Below, one piece after another: positions 1-8,465 of a DNA stretch of 48,936 nt (positions are counted from its first letter, which is position 1; every line of letters begins with the position of its first letter). Source of the stretch: an uncultured Aliivibrio sp. Its GTDB lineage: Bacteria; Pseudomonadota; Gammaproteobacteria; Enterobacterales; Vibrionaceae. The notes beneath the pieces were generated by a model. It made no database searches and was not told the origin of the DNA. It worked only from the letters and a program-made list of their open reading frames with translations. A program made the position numbers and the translations under genes. The stretch is from positions 1 through 48,936 of the forward strand of contig NZ_CAMLHO010000029.1 of NCBI RefSeq assembly GCF_946479765.1, given 5' to 3'.

Positions 1-63
1 TTTGATTCATTTGATTCATTTGATTCATTTGATTCATTTGATTCATTTGATTCATTTGATTCA
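1..63. repeat. 9-bp tandem repeat TTTGATTCA, seven copies
   Basis: Seven perfect copies of TTTGATTCA run from base 1 and probably continue beyond the window. They are in frame with the minus-strand gene and encode Glu-Ser-Asn units. A change in copy number would keep the frame and alter protein length by three residues per unit. Confidence 0.95.
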
Positions 64-605
64 TCATTATCTATGATAGATTCTATTATTTTATTTGAAA
101 ATTCATAACCTTTAAAATAACCAATTGCTAATGCTAAACTTAGTTCACCTGTGGCTATTTTAAATTTATCACCACTATCATTAGCAATTTGAATATAACT
201 GAGTATTGGATCTATCATACCAAACAGATCGTTATCTTTATATTTTAATGTAGCTATTTTATCCCAGAAATAGAGCTTTTCATCACAATCAAAGTCACCA
301 TATTTAAAAGCTATATTTAAAATAGCAATTCCTATTTTTGGTCCATTTTTATAACCTAAAATAGGGCGAATACTTTCTGCTATCTGTTTAATATTTTCAG
401 TATATTCCTGTTTATTAATACGATTAAAGTTAGCTATGATAGAGCACTCTAATGGTTCACAATTATTACTAAACGCTACTAATTGTTGTTCATACTCTTC
501 AACATTAACATCAATATCATAATTGTGAGACATTTCGTTAACAAAAAACACAGTCGCATTTGAAATAATCATTATTCCAATAATAGAGAGAATTATTTTT
601 TTCAT
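1..605 (-). CDS. Hypothetical protein, partial (runs off window start)
   Basis: An open minus-strand frame begins with ATG at 605 and stays open to base 1, giving at least 201 codons. The C-terminus lies outside the window. The first ~20 residues (MKKIILSIIGIMIISNATVF) look like a signal peptide or membrane anchor: two lysines followed by a hydrophobic run. The body is acidic and lysine-rich, with Cys at about residues 52, 57 and 110, and no motif I recognise. Its C-terminal visible part is a Glu-Ser-Asn repeat encoded by a 9-bp tandem repeat. The gene is visibly more AT-rich than its neighbours, which may mean recent acquisition. It lies in the same direction as the AraC-type gene upstream, 90 bp away. 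I do not recognise the family; an exported protein is the most that can be inferred. Confidence 0.6.
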   Translation of the reverse strand, partial: MKKIILSIIGIMIISNATVFFVNEMSHNYDIDVNVEEYEQQLVAFSNNCEPLECSIIANFNRINKQEYTENIKQIAESIRPILGYKNGPKIGIAILNIAFKYGDFDCDEKLYFWDKIATLKYKDNDLFGMIDPILSYIQIANDSGDKFKIATGELSLALAIGYFKGYEFSNKIIESIIDNDESNESNESNESNESNESNES

Positions 606-632
606 TTTGATATTTATAAAAAAGAAAGGAGT

Positions 633-671
633 ATACACCTAAATTTTCCGCTCACAATAAATTAGGTGTAT
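633..671. terminator. Inverted repeat after the AraC-type gene
   Basis: A 10-bp perfect stem (ATACACCTAA at 633-642, TTAGGTGTAT at 662-671) lies between the end of the AraC-type gene and the start of the partial gene. On the minus strand a T-rich stretch follows a few bases later, so it could stop transcription from the AraC gene. The T-run is not directly adjacent, so this is tentative. Confidence 0.4.
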
Positions 672-695
672 TTATTTTACTAAAAAAAAGTGACT

Positions 696-1550
696 TTACT
701 TAACCATGGTTCGATAATCTGATGGTGTATAACTGGTTTTATTTTTAAATACTCGATAAAAGTAATTCACATCTTGAAAACCACAACGGGTCGCAACTTC
801 AGTTAAACGAAAAGTATATTTTTTTAACATGAATTTCGCACGTTCAATTCGTACCCAAGTAATATAGTCAGCCAATGTCATGTGACCTTGCTGTCTAAAC
901 ATCCGTGATAGATGGTTAGGTGAAATATTAAAACGGCTCGCAATATTACTTCTGTCTATGCTGCGATGAAAATTCTCTTGAATGTAAATACATATCCCTT
1001 GGTACAGATCTTCACTGCGTTTTTTAGGTGATATCGTTTCATTCTGCTCGCCCAGCATGGATTTACTGTAACTTAGTAGTGCCAGAAGGAGGTATTCATC
1101 AATCTGCTTTTTATTGGGCTCACGAGCTAACGCATTTAAGGCCTCTAAAATATTGTCTATCGCATGACCTGTTCGAGTTTGAATACTGTACTTCTGCACA
1201 TCATAGAATCCTTCTTCACCTTTGCGCTTACTCACCAAACTAAAGCCTACTTGTCTGCGTCCAAATAGCAAACTAAGTACCGAGCAATCCTCACTCCAGT
1301 CGGGTTTATTCCAACAGTTAGGTGGAATATAGAGTGCATCGCCTGCCATGATTTTCACTTCGGTAATACCGACATCAGGATCTTCTATTTGATTTAGATA
1401 TTCGCCGCTGATCACTAATTCTAAACGTGGAAAGTTCACTTGGTAACAGCATGAGGGAGGCGTCACTTTATCGCCTGCAAACCAGACTTTATTAAAGCTT
1501 TCTCTTTCAGACAATAACGCTTCTAAGACAGTATTAAAGACTAAACCCAT
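696..1550 (-). CDS. AraC-family transcriptional regulator of the adjacent PTS/mannose genes
   Basis: A 284-residue protein with an N-terminal sugar-sensing-type cupin region (about residues 1-150) and a C-terminal double helix-turn-helix typical of AraC/XylS activators. The second HTH carries the hallmark around EVATRCGFQDVNYFYRVFKNKTSYTPSDYR. I chose the ATG at 1550. The longer frame would need a TTG five codons upstream with no better ribosome site. It is divergent from the PTS enzyme II gene at 1848, with 297 bp between them. AraC-type genes next to fructose/mannose PTS and manA are known in Vibrio cholerae (VC1825-VC1827, from memory), which supports a role as local activator. A repeated element before both enzyme II genes (1728-1771 and 6334-6377) is a candidate binding site. 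The exact inducer is not shown by the sequence. Confidence 0.85.
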   Translation of the reverse strand: MGLVFNTVLEALLSERESFNKVWFAGDKVTPPSCCYQVNFPRLELVISGEYLNQIEDPDVGITEVKIMAGDALYIPPNCWNKPDWSEDCSVLSLLFGRRQVGFSLVSKRKGEEGFYDVQKYSIQTRTGHAIDNILEALNALAREPNKKQIDEYLLLALLSYSKSMLGEQNETISPKKRSEDLYQGICIYIQENFHRSIDRSNIASRFNISPNHLSRMFRQQGHMTLADYITWVRIERAKFMLKKYTFRLTEVATRCGFQDVNYFYRVFKNKTSYTPSDYRTMVK

Positions 1551-1727
1551 TTCCACTCTTACCAAAATAAATCACACTTTTATCCACTAAACTTATAAAA
1601 AACATAACGTTACTGATAAATACCACATCAAGAAAACCACCAGAGCATTGAGCTAAGTTATTATTTATTAACTAGTTTTTCGATAATTGCATTATAGCCT
1701 TTTGGTTTTATAAAAATCAGAGCTGAA

Positions 1728-1771
1728 TCACACTTGGCTTTATAGGATACAAAAATCCAGTAAATGCATTT
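1728..1771 (+). promoter_or_regulatory. Shared PTS promoter element, copy 1
   Basis: This 44-bp stretch, starting 120 bp before the enzyme II start codon, aligns without gaps to 6334-6377 before the other enzyme II gene. Conserved blocks are TCACACTT, TACAA, AATCCAGTAAATGC and a trailing TTT. TCACA may be half of a CRP site. The 14-base block is a candidate operator for the neighbouring AraC-type regulator. Confidence 0.6.
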
Positions 1772-1847
1772 CTCGCACACTTACCAATATCTCCTATCAG
1801 AATCACACTATTCCCTCACAAGACATCCATCTAAATGGGAATAACTT

Positions 1848-3749
1848 ATGATTACCGACTTAATCAACGAACAATTAATTTGCTTAGATCTTGCAGCAAA
1901 AACCAAAGGCGACGTTTTTGCTGAAATGGCAGAACACCTTCTACAGCAAGGGCGGATCAACGACAAACTTGTATTTCTTAATGATATCTATGCAAGAGAA
2001 GAATTAGGAAATACAGGCTTTGAAGAAGGCGTTGCTTTACCTCACGCAAAAAGCTCAGCGGTTATATCCCCTGCGGTAATGATTGGTGTTAGTAAGCAAG
2101 GCATTGAATACGGTGCAGAAGATGGATTACCGTCTAAGTTGTTCTTTATGATTGCCTCTCCTGAAAACGGCGCTGACCACCATATTGAAGTACTCGCAGA
2201 GCTGTCTTGTAAATTGATTGAAGATGGATTTATTGAAAAATTCTTAGCGGCAACGTCACCAAAAATGGCGTTAGCGCTGTTACTTGAAAAAACAGACAAC
2301 ACCAATACCGTTGCTGCGACTAACGGCTTTTTGATCGGTGTTACTGGCTGTCCTGCCGGTATTGCTCATACCTACCTAGCCTCTGAAGCACTAGAAAAAG
2401 GCGCGGCAGAATTAGGCTACAAAATCAAAGTAGAAACCAATGGTTCTATTGGGGTGAAAAACAGCCCAACAGCAGAAGAAATCGAACAAGCTGATGCCAT
2501 TATCGTAGCCTGTGATAAGCAAGTCGACCTTACGCGTTTCGCGGGGAAAAAACTGATCCAAACCAACGTAAAAGCCCCAATTAAAGATGCAAAAGGCCTC
2601 ATTACTCAATCATTAACACAACCCCCTTTTGTCGCTGATACCACTAAATCAAACACCGAAAATAAAGGCAGCGTGTCTCAAACCCGCTCTGATATTTATC
2701 GTTATTTAATGAATGGCGTCTCTCACATGATCCCATTTGTGGTCACTGGCGGTCTATTAATCGCACTGGCATTAGCTCTTGGTGGGCAGCCAACCGAAAG
2801 CGGCATGGCGATCCCTCCTGGTAGCTTATGGAATAAAGTACTCGATGTCGGTGTCGTTGCTTTTACCTTGATGATCCCAGTTCTTGCTGGTTACATTGCT
2901 TACGCTATTGCTGATCGTCCAGCGTTAACACCCGGACTTATCGGTGGTTGGATTGCCAATAACGGCTCATTTTATGGTGCTGATGCAGGCACCGGTTTTA
3001 TCGGTGCCATTATCGCCGGTCTGCTAGTGGGTTATTTTGTTAAATTCATCGTTAACATTAACTACCACAAGTTCATTCAACCTCTTGTGCCTATCGTCAT
3101 TGCGCCGATTACGGGCTCATTATTTATCGCTTCATTATTCATTTTTGTTATTGGTGCACCCATTGCCGATTTAATGGATTCGCTAAACGTATTACTAACC
3201 AACATGAGCACAGGTAACGTTGTTCTACTTGGGATTGTTCTAGGTGGCATGGCAGGCTTTGATATGGGTGGCCCATTCAATAAAGTCGCCTTCCTATTCT
3301 CGGTTGGCATGATTGCAAGCGGTCAAACTCAATTCATGGGTGCAATGGCGTGTGCAATTCCTGTCGCTCCACTAGGTATGTCACTAGCAACGGTTATTGG
3401 TCGCAAGTTCAACATCTTTGAAGAATCTGAAATTGAAGCAGGTAAAGCCTCTGGTGCCATGGGTCTAGTCGGTATTTCTGAAGGTGCAATTCCATTCGCA
3501 GCGCAAGATCCTATCTCAGTTATCCCTGCCAATATGCTTGGCTCTATGGTTGCTGCTGTCATGGCATTCTCATTCGGTATTACCAACAGCGTTGCTCACG
3601 GTGGTCCTGTTGTTGCCCTACTGGGTGCAATGAATAAACCAGTATTAGCTCTGGCTTGTATGGCAGCAGGCGCAACGGTAACAGCGTTAGTTTGTGTCTC
3701 TATCAAGAAAGCTCGCCAAGCGAAATCATTCTCTACCGCTGCGGCTTAA
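1848..3749 (+). CDS. PTS fructose/mannose-type enzyme II, domain order A-B-C
   Basis: A 633-residue membrane phosphotransferase that couples sugar uptake to phosphorylation. The EIIA domain (about 1-148) has its phospho-His at H66 in GVALPHAKS. The EIIB domain (about 160-262) has phospho-Cys C168 in GVTGCPAGIAHTY. The EIIC domain (about 285-625) is a polytopic membrane channel with the family motif FDMGGPFNK. All catalytic residues are present. manA follows 94 bp downstream in the same direction, and mannose-6-phosphate is the substrate of ManA, so mannose is the likely sugar; fructose is the alternative since the family is fructose-type. A shared regulatory element lies upstream, opposite the divergent AraC-type gene. 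Confidence 0.92.
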   Translation: MITDLINEQLICLDLAAKTKGDVFAEMAEHLLQQGRINDKLVFLNDIYAREELGNTGFEEGVALPHAKSSAVISPAVMIGVSKQGIEYGAEDGLPSKLFFMIASPENGADHHIEVLAELSCKLIEDGFIEKFLAATSPKMALALLLEKTDNTNTVAATNGFLIGVTGCPAGIAHTYLASEALEKGAAELGYKIKVETNGSIGVKNSPTAEEIEQADAIIVACDKQVDLTRFAGKKLIQTNVKAPIKDAKGLITQSLTQPPFVADTTKSNTENKGSVSQTRSDIYRYLMNGVSHMIPFVVTGGLLIALALALGGQPTESGMAIPPGSLWNKVLDVGVVAFTLMIPVLAGYIAYAIADRPALTPGLIGGWIANNGSFYGADAGTGFIGAIIAGLLVGYFVKFIVNINYHKFIQPLVPIVIAPITGSLFIASLFIFVIGAPIADLMDSLNVLLTNMSTGNVVLLGIVLGGMAGFDMGGPFNKVAFLFSVGMIASGQTQFMGAMACAIPVAPLGMSLATVIGRKFNIFEESEIEAGKASGAMGLVGISEGAIPFAAQDPISVIPANMLGSMVAAVMAFSFGITNSVAHGGPVVALLGAMNKPVLALACMAAGATVTALVCVSIKKARQAKSFSTAAA

Positions 3750-3758
3750 TCTTCCCTA

Positions 3759-3815
3759 TCTCCACTGTTTTCTTTCTGGTAATACACAAAAACCAAAGAA
3801 GAACCTCAGTGGAGA
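3759..3815 (+). other. Long stem-loop between the PTS gene and manA
   Basis: TCTCCACTG (3759-3767) pairs with CAGTGGAGA (3807-3815). Inner complementary blocks TTCTTT/AAAGAA and GGT/ACC extend the stem. No T-run follows, so it is more likely an mRNA-stabilising or processing structure in a PTS-manA transcript than a terminator. Confidence 0.5.
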
Positions 3816-3843
3816 CCTTATTTTTGATGACATCGAGTGCATT

Positions 3844-5043
3844 ATGAATCCATCTAATCAACAATACTTCTACCCTATGATCAATGTAATTCAAGATTAT
3901 GCATGGGGAAGTACGACTTCTATCGAAACCTTATTTGATATTAAAAACACCAGTAATAAACCTCAAGCTGAACTATGGATGGGCGCTCACCCCAATGGAT
4001 GCTCTACCGTTATCATTAATGATCAGCCTATCTTATTATCTGACTTAATAAATCAAAACCAAGCAGCCTGTTTATCTTCATTAACCGCAGACCATTTTGG
4101 TGAACTGCCTTATTTATTCAAAGTGTTAGCCGCTGAAAAAGCACTATCAATTCAAGTTCACCCTAATAAGCAACAAGCCATGGCTGGCTATGATAAAGAA
4201 GAGCACGCAGGGATTGCATTAAATGCTTTTAATCGTAATTACAAAGATAACAACCATAAGCCTGAACTGGTTTATGCGTTAACCCCTTATAAAGCAATGA
4301 ATGGTTTTCGTGAGTATCAAGATATCATCACTCTATTTAAAGAAATGAATTTAACAACCATTGAAGCGCTAGTGGCTAATTTTGAACAGCAACCAAACTC
4401 TCAAGGGCTAAAGGATTTCTTTCAAGCCATTCTGTCATTAACTGATGAAACAAAAGACACCGCATTGTCGGAATTAGGTCTTTTTGCAGCAAATAACAAG
4501 CAGAATACCTTGTTTGAATTGATTGATGATCTATCCATTCAATACCCGAACGATATTGGTCTATTCACCCCATTAATGCTGAATGTGATCACACTGCAAC
4601 CGGGTGAAGCCATGTACTTAACGGCTTGCACACCTCATGCGTATATTAATGGCACTGGATTAGAAATAATGGCCAATTCAGACAATGTCTTACGTGCAGG
4701 ATTAACACCAAAATTCATGGATATTGATGAACTGATGGATTGTACAGAGTTCGTAAGCATCCCGGCTGAATCATTGATTATGCAACCTAACATTATTAAC
4801 GGGGGGATGAATTACCCTATTCCTGTCAGTGATTTTAAATTCTCTGTTTTTGCACCAGTAGACGAGCTACCACTAGAAACACACAGTGCAGAGATCCTAT
4901 TTGCGATTGATGGCGACATGACATTAAACCACTCAACAGGTGAAACCGTTAATGTATCTAAAGGACACTCTGTATTTGTTCCCGCTTATGCACACCAATA
5001 CACATTAAAATGCAGCGGAAAAGTAGCACGTGCGTATAACTAA
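3844..5043 (+). CDS. manA: Mannose-6-phosphate isomerase, type I
   Basis: A 399-residue zinc enzyme that converts mannose-6-phosphate to fructose-6-phosphate in the cytoplasm, linking mannose uptake to glycolysis. Visible family features are the substrate/metal motif in LSIQVHPNKQQA (Gln and His ligands), the Glu of the HKPEL segment, the His in the CTPHAYINGTG segment, and the conserved Arg in NVLRAGLTPK. The frame is open further upstream to 3694, overlapping the PTS gene, but similarity begins at the ATG at 3844 (MNPSNQQYF), which is the sensible start. It is likely cotranscribed with the upstream PTS enzyme II across a 94-bp gap containing a strong stem-loop. A convergent hairpin follows the gene. 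Confidence 0.93.
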   Translation: MNPSNQQYFYPMINVIQDYAWGSTTSIETLFDIKNTSNKPQAELWMGAHPNGCSTVIINDQPILLSDLINQNQAACLSSLTADHFGELPYLFKVLAAEKALSIQVHPNKQQAMAGYDKEEHAGIALNAFNRNYKDNNHKPELVYALTPYKAMNGFREYQDIITLFKEMNLTTIEALVANFEQQPNSQGLKDFFQAILSLTDETKDTALSELGLFAANNKQNTLFELIDDLSIQYPNDIGLFTPLMLNVITLQPGEAMYLTACTPHAYINGTGLEIMANSDNVLRAGLTPKFMDIDELMDCTEFVSIPAESLIMQPNIINGGMNYPIPVSDFKFSVFAPVDELPLETHSAEILFAIDGDMTLNHSTGETVNVSKGHSVFVPAYAHQYTLKCSGKVARAYN

Positions 5044-5062
5044 TTCTTTGTAATTTGAACCT

Positions 5063-5089
5063 CGCTGGCTACTTTATTGTTAGTCAGCG
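5063..5089. terminator. Hairpin between convergent manA and EIIA gene
   Basis: CGCTGGCTA (5063-5071) pairs with TAGTCAGCG (5081-5089), nine pairs with one G-T. It sits between two genes that end toward each other and could end either transcript, although the T-runs are weak. Confidence 0.5.
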
Positions 5090-5113
5090 ATATTCTGATA
5101 GAGCACGAATAAT

Positions 5114-5902
5114 CTACTCAATCAATTGGCACATCGCGTATAAAATAAGAGCTTGGAGACCTTTTGGTTGCCTTGTATTGACTAATCTCTGACTAAATTC
5201 AACAGACAACATACTGCGAGTTAAATAGGTTGCCGCCATGATCATGTCTCGATTTGGTTTTTCAGGCAGAACCAAAGCAATAATCAAGTTAACCTCTCCC
5301 ATCTTTGATGCCCAATCAACCGAGTAATCACTACGAATGATCGCAATTGTCGGTTTCTCAACATAAGGAGAAATAACATGGGGTAAGGCGATTTGTTTTG
5401 CCATTGCCGTTGATGAGCGCTCTTCTCGCTTTATTAAAGACAGCAACAATTCATCAGACTCTTGCGGGTAAATAAGCTGAGATAAGCCTTTTAGTATTTC
5501 AAATTTAGATAACGAGGTTTGTGCTTTTACGTAGTGAAAATCAACTTCACAATGAGGGGTTAGTTGCGGACGAGTATTAACGATAGTTTCGGAGAAATCA
5601 CACAATTTATCTGAAGCGACAAAATCAAACGTTGAAGAAAGCAAATCAGTGAGAACAAAGTTGGCCCATTCAGCATCCAACCCTACCGTGACTAGCTGAC
5701 AAAAATCTCCAGGCCTTAATCCTACTTTCAACAACCCTAACGAACTGGCGGCATCTGTACTGAGATTTTGCGTAATATTATCGATATAAACAAGACTTTG
5801 AAACTTTTTAGCTAATCGAGTGAGCTGACTTACCATTTGAGGTGGCAAGCCTTGCTCTTTCACAAAAAAGGTAATGCGATAGTCGATAATGGCAGACTTC
5901 AT
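5114..5902 (-). CDS. PTS protein with degenerate HPr-like domain fused to EIIA
   Basis: A 262-residue soluble protein. The C-terminal half (about 128-262) is a fructose/nitrogen-type EIIA domain with an intact phospho-His at H175 in QIALPHVISPY. Residues about 7-90 align along their whole length with HPr, but the active-site segment that normally reads GLHxRPA is GLPPQMV here, so Pro20 replaces the phosphorylatable His. The HPr-like part therefore cannot pass phosphate in the usual way and may be structural or regulatory. Its start overlaps the stop of the EIIB gene by one base (TAATG), implying translational coupling. It resembles the VC1824-type protein of the V. cholerae locus (from memory). 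No EIIC is encoded in this minus-strand unit, so it may serve one of the flanking enzyme II proteins. Confidence 0.8.
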   Translation of the reverse strand: MKSAIIDYRITFFVKEQGLPPQMVSQLTRLAKKFQSLVYIDNITQNLSTDAASSLGLLKVGLRPGDFCQLVTVGLDAEWANFVLTDLLSSTFDFVASDKLCDFSETIVNTRPQLTPHCEVDFHYVKAQTSLSKFEILKGLSQLIYPQESDELLLSLIKREERSSTAMAKQIALPHVISPYVEKPTIAIIRSDYSVDWASKMGEVNLIIALVLPEKPNRDMIMAATYLTRSMLSVEFSQRLVNTRQPKGLQALILYAMCQLIE

Positions 5903-6201
5903 TATGAAAGATGTTTTCTCAAAATAGCATCAACATCCGTTAGTATCGATTCAATGCTATATTGCTTGGTATTGATACCTAAAAAACGACTCTTATTTTC
6001 AATTTCAATATCGGAAGCGATGATAACAAGATCGGCATTCACGATATCTACAGGAGTTAGTACTTCTTCTACCCCCATCGCACCTTGAGTTTCCACTTTA
6101 ATGGATACGCCTAATTTAGCGGCTGCTTTTTTTAATACGTCCGCTGCCATATAAGTATGTGCAATTCCGGTGGGACACGCTGTTACTGCCACAATTTTCA
6201 T
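5902..6201 (-). CDS. Stand-alone PTS fructose-type EIIB
   Basis: A 99-residue cytoplasmic EIIB domain with the phospho-Cys at C9 in the signature VTACPTGIAHTY, near the N-terminus as in fructose-type IIB domains. It overlaps the downstream pseudo-HPr/EIIA gene by one base (TAATG). It is divergent from the A-C-B enzyme II gene at 6447, with a 245-bp promoter region between. It probably relays phosphate from an EIIA to a membrane EIIC; which EIIC is not clear since none is in the same transcript. Confidence 0.88.
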   Translation of the reverse strand: MKIVAVTACPTGIAHTYMAADVLKKAAAKLGVSIKVETQGAMGVEEVLTPVDIVNADLVIIASDIEIENKSRFLGINTKQYSIESILTDVDAILRKHLS

Positions 6202-6333
6202 GATTTGCTCTTAATAAATACAATGATGAAATAACGCTAAGTATTCTCAAGGTATTGTTATGGTGAGAATGACTGATTGATATCACGACTATTAATCATA
6301 AAGTGCTTTTGTATCAATTAATAAGGAGCAAAC

Positions 6334-6377
6334 TCACACTTTGCCACTGACGGTACAATAATCCAGTAAATGCCTTT
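6334..6377 (+). promoter_or_regulatory. Shared PTS promoter element, copy 2
   Basis: Ungapped match to 1728-1771: TCACACTT, TACAA, AATCCAGTAAATGC and TTT are identical. It starts 113 bp before the enzyme II ATG (copy 1 starts 120 bp before its gene), the sort of fixed spacing expected of an activator site. Confidence 0.6.
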
Positions 6378-6446
6378 ATTCTCCAGTTATAAAAATATCA
6401 ATATCCTCTAACATTACTGGTTATTACCAATAGAAACGGAATCGTT

Positions 6447-8345
6447 ATGGACATCACTTCGCTTATAGACACTCATGTTATCTGTTTAGATCTCAAGTCA
6501 ACGTCTAAAGAAAGCATACTTGAAGAGATGGTTAAAATACTCGACGATGCCGGCAAGATAGCGGACAAACAGCAGTTTTTAGCCGATGTTTGGGCACGAG
6601 AAGAAATTGGAAATACTGGCTTTGAGGATGGCATTGCGATCCCTCATGCTAAAAGTGTTGCGGTAATTACCCCTTCTGTTGCGATTGGTATCAGCCGAAC
6701 AGGTATCGATTATGGGGCAGAAGATGGTCTACCTTCAGATGTATTTTTTATGCTTGCCTCTACCGATGGTGATGACAACCAACATATTGAAGCCTTATCA
6801 CAAATATCTATCCGCTTAATTGAAGACGGTTTTACCGACAAATTAAAAGCAGTTAAAAGCAAAGAAGAAGCCTTAGCACTGTTCACCGATTCAATTCAGC
6901 AAGAAGACGGCTTTACTTCCACCATCACCATTGAAACACAGGCGGATAAAAGTGACTTATCCCGCGGCCTAAGTCGTGCGAAAGAACATCTATTATTTGG
7001 CACCTCACACATGATCCCATTCATTGTCGCTGGTGGTGTTTTACTTTCTTTGTCAGTGATGATTTCAGGTCATGGGGCAGTGCCAACAGAAGGTATATTG
7101 GCTGATATTGCTCAAATGGGCATTGCAGGCTTAACTTTATTTACCGTCGTTCTTGGTGGTTACATCGCCTATTCCATTGCCGATAAACCGGGTTTAGCGC
7201 CAGGAATGATTGGTTCTTGGATCGCGGTTCAACAATATAACACCGGATTTTTAGGAGCAATAATCATTGGCTTCTTCGCAGGCTTTGTCGTAAGAACCTT
7301 AAAGAAAATCAAACTGCCAGATAGCATGGCCTCATTAGGTTCTATTTTCATCTATCCATTGATTGGCACTTTTGTTACCTGCGCTGCGGTTATGTGGGTC
7401 ATCGGTGCTCCTATTGCCAATACTATGACAATGCTTAATGAATGGCTCGCCAGTATGGCAGGCTCTAGTAAAGTCGTTCTTGGGGTGATCCTTGGAGCGA
7501 TGACCGCGTTTGATATGGGCGGCCCTATCAATAAAGTCGCAACCCTATTTGCTCAAACTCAAGTAAACACTCAACCTTGGTTAATGGGGGGGATTGGCAT
7601 TGCCATTTGTACACCACCACTAGGCATGGCACTGGCAACGATTTTATCCCCTAAGAAATTCAAACGTGAAGAACGAGAAGCAGGCAAAGCGGCAGGTATC
7701 ATGGGAATGATCGGTATTACCGAAGGCGCGATCCCATTTGCTGCTGCCGATCCTGCTCGTGTTATTCCTGCCATTGTGGCTGGTGGTATTGTCGGTAACG
7801 TGACTGGATTTTTATTCAACGTATTAAATCATGCCCCATGGGGCGGCTGGATTGTCTTGCCCGTTGTTGATGGTAAATTTGGTTATATTCTAGGGACGAT
7901 ACTTGGCTCATTAACCACTGCACTCATTGTTATTTATCTAAAGAAAAACGCCGTAGAAGATGATAATGAACACGTCCGTGATCTTATATTAACCACCGTT
8001 AAAAACGAAGGTGAAGCGGATGTATTGGCGGTTACCGCTTGTCCATCAGGCGTTGCTCATACCTTTCTTGCTGCAAAGAGTTTAGAAAAAGCAGCACAAC
8101 GACTAGGCATTAAAATAAAAGTTGAAACTCAAGGTGCTGACGGTATTAATAATCGCATTACTCCATTAGATATTAAGCACGCAAAATTGGTTATCTTTGC
8201 CCATGATGTGGCAATCAAAGAGCCGCTTCGATTCTCAGGTAAGCAGACGCTTGATATCAGCACCAAAGAGGCTATGTATAATGGCGAAGCCTTACTTAAA
8301 TCGAACAAAGTTAAATTATCATCAAAACGGTTTTTATCTTCTTAG
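6447..8345 (+). CDS. PTS fructose/mannose-type enzyme II, domain order A-C-B
   Basis: A 632-residue enzyme II. EIIA occupies about 1-147 with phospho-His H67 in GIAIPHAKS. The membrane EIIC domain occupies about 175-510 with the FDMGGPINK motif. EIIB is at the C-terminus (about 525-632) with phospho-Cys C532 in VTACPSGVAHTF. The domains are the same as in the enzyme II at 1848 but permuted (A-C-B against A-B-C). The N-terminal 145 residues of the two proteins are closely similar, so they are paralogues. It shares an upstream element with the first enzyme II gene. The substrate is a hexose such as fructose or mannose; the sequence does not decide which. Confidence 0.92.
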   Translation: MDITSLIDTHVICLDLKSTSKESILEEMVKILDDAGKIADKQQFLADVWAREEIGNTGFEDGIAIPHAKSVAVITPSVAIGISRTGIDYGAEDGLPSDVFFMLASTDGDDNQHIEALSQISIRLIEDGFTDKLKAVKSKEEALALFTDSIQQEDGFTSTITIETQADKSDLSRGLSRAKEHLLFGTSHMIPFIVAGGVLLSLSVMISGHGAVPTEGILADIAQMGIAGLTLFTVVLGGYIAYSIADKPGLAPGMIGSWIAVQQYNTGFLGAIIIGFFAGFVVRTLKKIKLPDSMASLGSIFIYPLIGTFVTCAAVMWVIGAPIANTMTMLNEWLASMAGSSKVVLGVILGAMTAFDMGGPINKVATLFAQTQVNTQPWLMGGIGIAICTPPLGMALATILSPKKFKREEREAGKAAGIMGMIGITEGAIPFAAADPARVIPAIVAGGIVGNVTGFLFNVLNHAPWGGWIVLPVVDGKFGYILGTILGSLTTALIVIYLKKNAVEDDNEHVRDLILTTVKNEGEADVLAVTACPSGVAHTFLAAKSLEKAAQRLGIKIKVETQGADGINNRITPLDIKHAKLVIFAHDVAIKEPLRFSGKQTLDISTKEAMYNGEALLKSNKVKLSSKRFLSS

Positions 8346-8400
8346 TCCACTAATCCCAAATACAGCACCACTAACAATCAACGTAATAGATTAAAGATAA

Positions 8401-8430
8401 CAAAAAAAGAGCAGCTATTATGGCTGCTCT
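8401..8430 (-). terminator. Intrinsic terminator after brnQ
   Basis: AGAGCAGC (8408-8415) and GCTGCTCT (8423-8430) form an 8-bp stem with a 7-nt loop. On the minus strand the stem is followed directly by seven T residues. Confidence 0.85.
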
Positions 8431-8465
8431 CTATCAATACACAAGGGTAAGCCTTGTTCTAGTCA

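Noticed and set aside
1-63. Tandem repeats as a CRISPR array
   Set aside because: The 9-bp units, and the 8-bp units at 18499-18546, are contiguous with no spacers and are too short for CRISPR repeats.
1028-1243. 71-codon plus-strand ORF inside the AraC-type gene
   Set aside because: It lies fully antisense to a well-supported gene, with no ribosome site or known domain. The same reasoning removes the other ORFs that shadow PTS, gal, lacZ and ebg genes.
3694-3843. Longer N-terminus for ManA
   Set aside because: The 50 extra residues are encoded by the end of the PTS gene and the intercistronic hairpin and do not resemble ManA; similarity begins at the ATG at 3844.
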